Source: Palleronia sediminis | GTDB lineage: Bacteria > Pseudomonadota > Alphaproteobacteria > Rhodobacterales > Rhodobacteraceae | Assembly: GCF_004358695.1 (NCBI RefSeq) | Contig: NZ_SNAA01000006.1 | Coordinates: 89,480 to 153,479, forward strand | Direction of reading: 5' to 3' | DNA: 64,000 nt | In this document: positions 63,881-64,000 of the stretch, piece by piece | Layout of the letters: every line of letters starts with the position of its first letter | Position numbering within the stretch: the stretch's first letter is position 1 | The notes under the pieces: model-generated | What the model was told of the DNA's origin: nothing | Databases searched by the model: none | Seen by the model: the letters and a program-made list of their open reading frames with translations, nothing else | Translations under genes and position numbers: made by a program

Positions 63881-64000
63881 CTAGGGTCAGGATTCATAAC
63901 CAGAACATGACGGTTGCGGCGAGGGCGATGGCGGAGAGGAAGACCTTCGGGCATCTGTCGTAGCGGGTGGCGATGCGACGCCAGTCTTTCAACCTACCGA
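63881..64000 (-). mobile_element. IS5-family insertion sequence, terminal part
   Basis: The minus-strand frame ending at TGA 63894-63896 reads GRLKDWRRIATRYDRC then PKVFLSAIALAATVMFWL, the C-terminus of IS5-family (IS427/IS1031-type) transposases. It runs off the window at 64000. The IS end probably lies near CTAGGGTCAGGATTC (63881 onward); a CTAG or TA target is usual for this group. The other end and inverted repeat are outside the window. Confidence 0.8.

Overview
The window reads as a chromosomal segment of a GC-rich alphaproteobacterium, most likely of the Rhodobacterales (Paracoccaceae/Roseobacteraceae). The hemW-rdgB-rph / hrcA-grpE / mutS neighbourhood, a NuoE-NuoF-fused formate dehydrogenase beta subunit, and short intergenic inverted repeats carrying a GGATATTT core all fit that group. 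No rRNA, tRNA, CRISPR array or phage gene was seen.

Layout. (1) 1-3128: the end of a PaoABC-type aldehyde oxidoreductase operon. (2) 3.4-10.4 kb: housekeeping genes (hemW, rdgB, rph, hrcA, grpE, mutS). (3) 10.6-33.1 kb: a large oxalate/formate/C1 region. A PanE-like reductase (candidate oxalyl-CoA reductase) converges on a long minus-strand gene train: gntR, oxc (oxalyl-CoA decarboxylase), frc (formyl-CoA:oxalate CoA-transferase), a stand-alone protein resembling the hydrolase domain of 10-formyl-THF dehydrogenase, fhs, a universal stress protein, tctC-tctB-tctA, and an unrecognised P-loop protein. Divergent from it run an isochorismatase-like gene, sucC, sucD and a quinone oxidoreductase. 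A NAD-type formate dehydrogenase (fdsGB fusion plus fdsA) closes the region. A TGGTATACCA-type operator or a variant lies in the promoters of the reductase, gntR, the isochorismatase-sucCD unit and the formate dehydrogenase. This suggests one GntR regulon: oxalate is imported, activated with CoA, decarboxylated to formyl-CoA, and its C1 unit is either oxidised by FDH or passed to tetrahydrofolate, while some oxalyl-CoA is reduced to glyoxylate.

(4) 33.2-38.9 kb: periplasmic MsrA, a class-IV aminotransferase overlapping a sulfotransferase-like gene, an SDR, a CodA-type amidohydrolase, and an MFS transporter broken by a frameshift. (5) 39.1-44.6 kb: an atypical urease operon ureABC-F-D-G-J. It lacks ureE, UreG has a His-rich C-terminal tail, UreB has a long N-terminal extension, UreC lacks the usual flap cysteine, and ureC has an in-frame TGA at a conserved Trp position.

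(6) 44.5-64 kb: a region of visibly lower GC that looks acquired. Its left edge is a truncated ureJ joined to an IS630-type transposase remnant; its right edge is the end of an IS5-family transposase. In between are two SDRs, an M20 peptidase homologue that has lost metal ligands, a gamma-glutamyltransferase-like gene, one apparent operon acoA-acoB-acoC-VOC-dpaL-amino-acid ABC transporter (no ATPase)-glcG with a divergent Lrp/AsnC regulator, and a Dpp-type ABC importer operon that includes an AHL-lactonase-like metallo-hydrolase. The acoABC-dpaL operon looks like a catabolic route for 2,3-diaminopropionate or a related amino acid and is one of the best candidates here for an undescribed system. 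The others are the oxalate regulon with its formyl-transfer enzyme and orphan P-loop protein.
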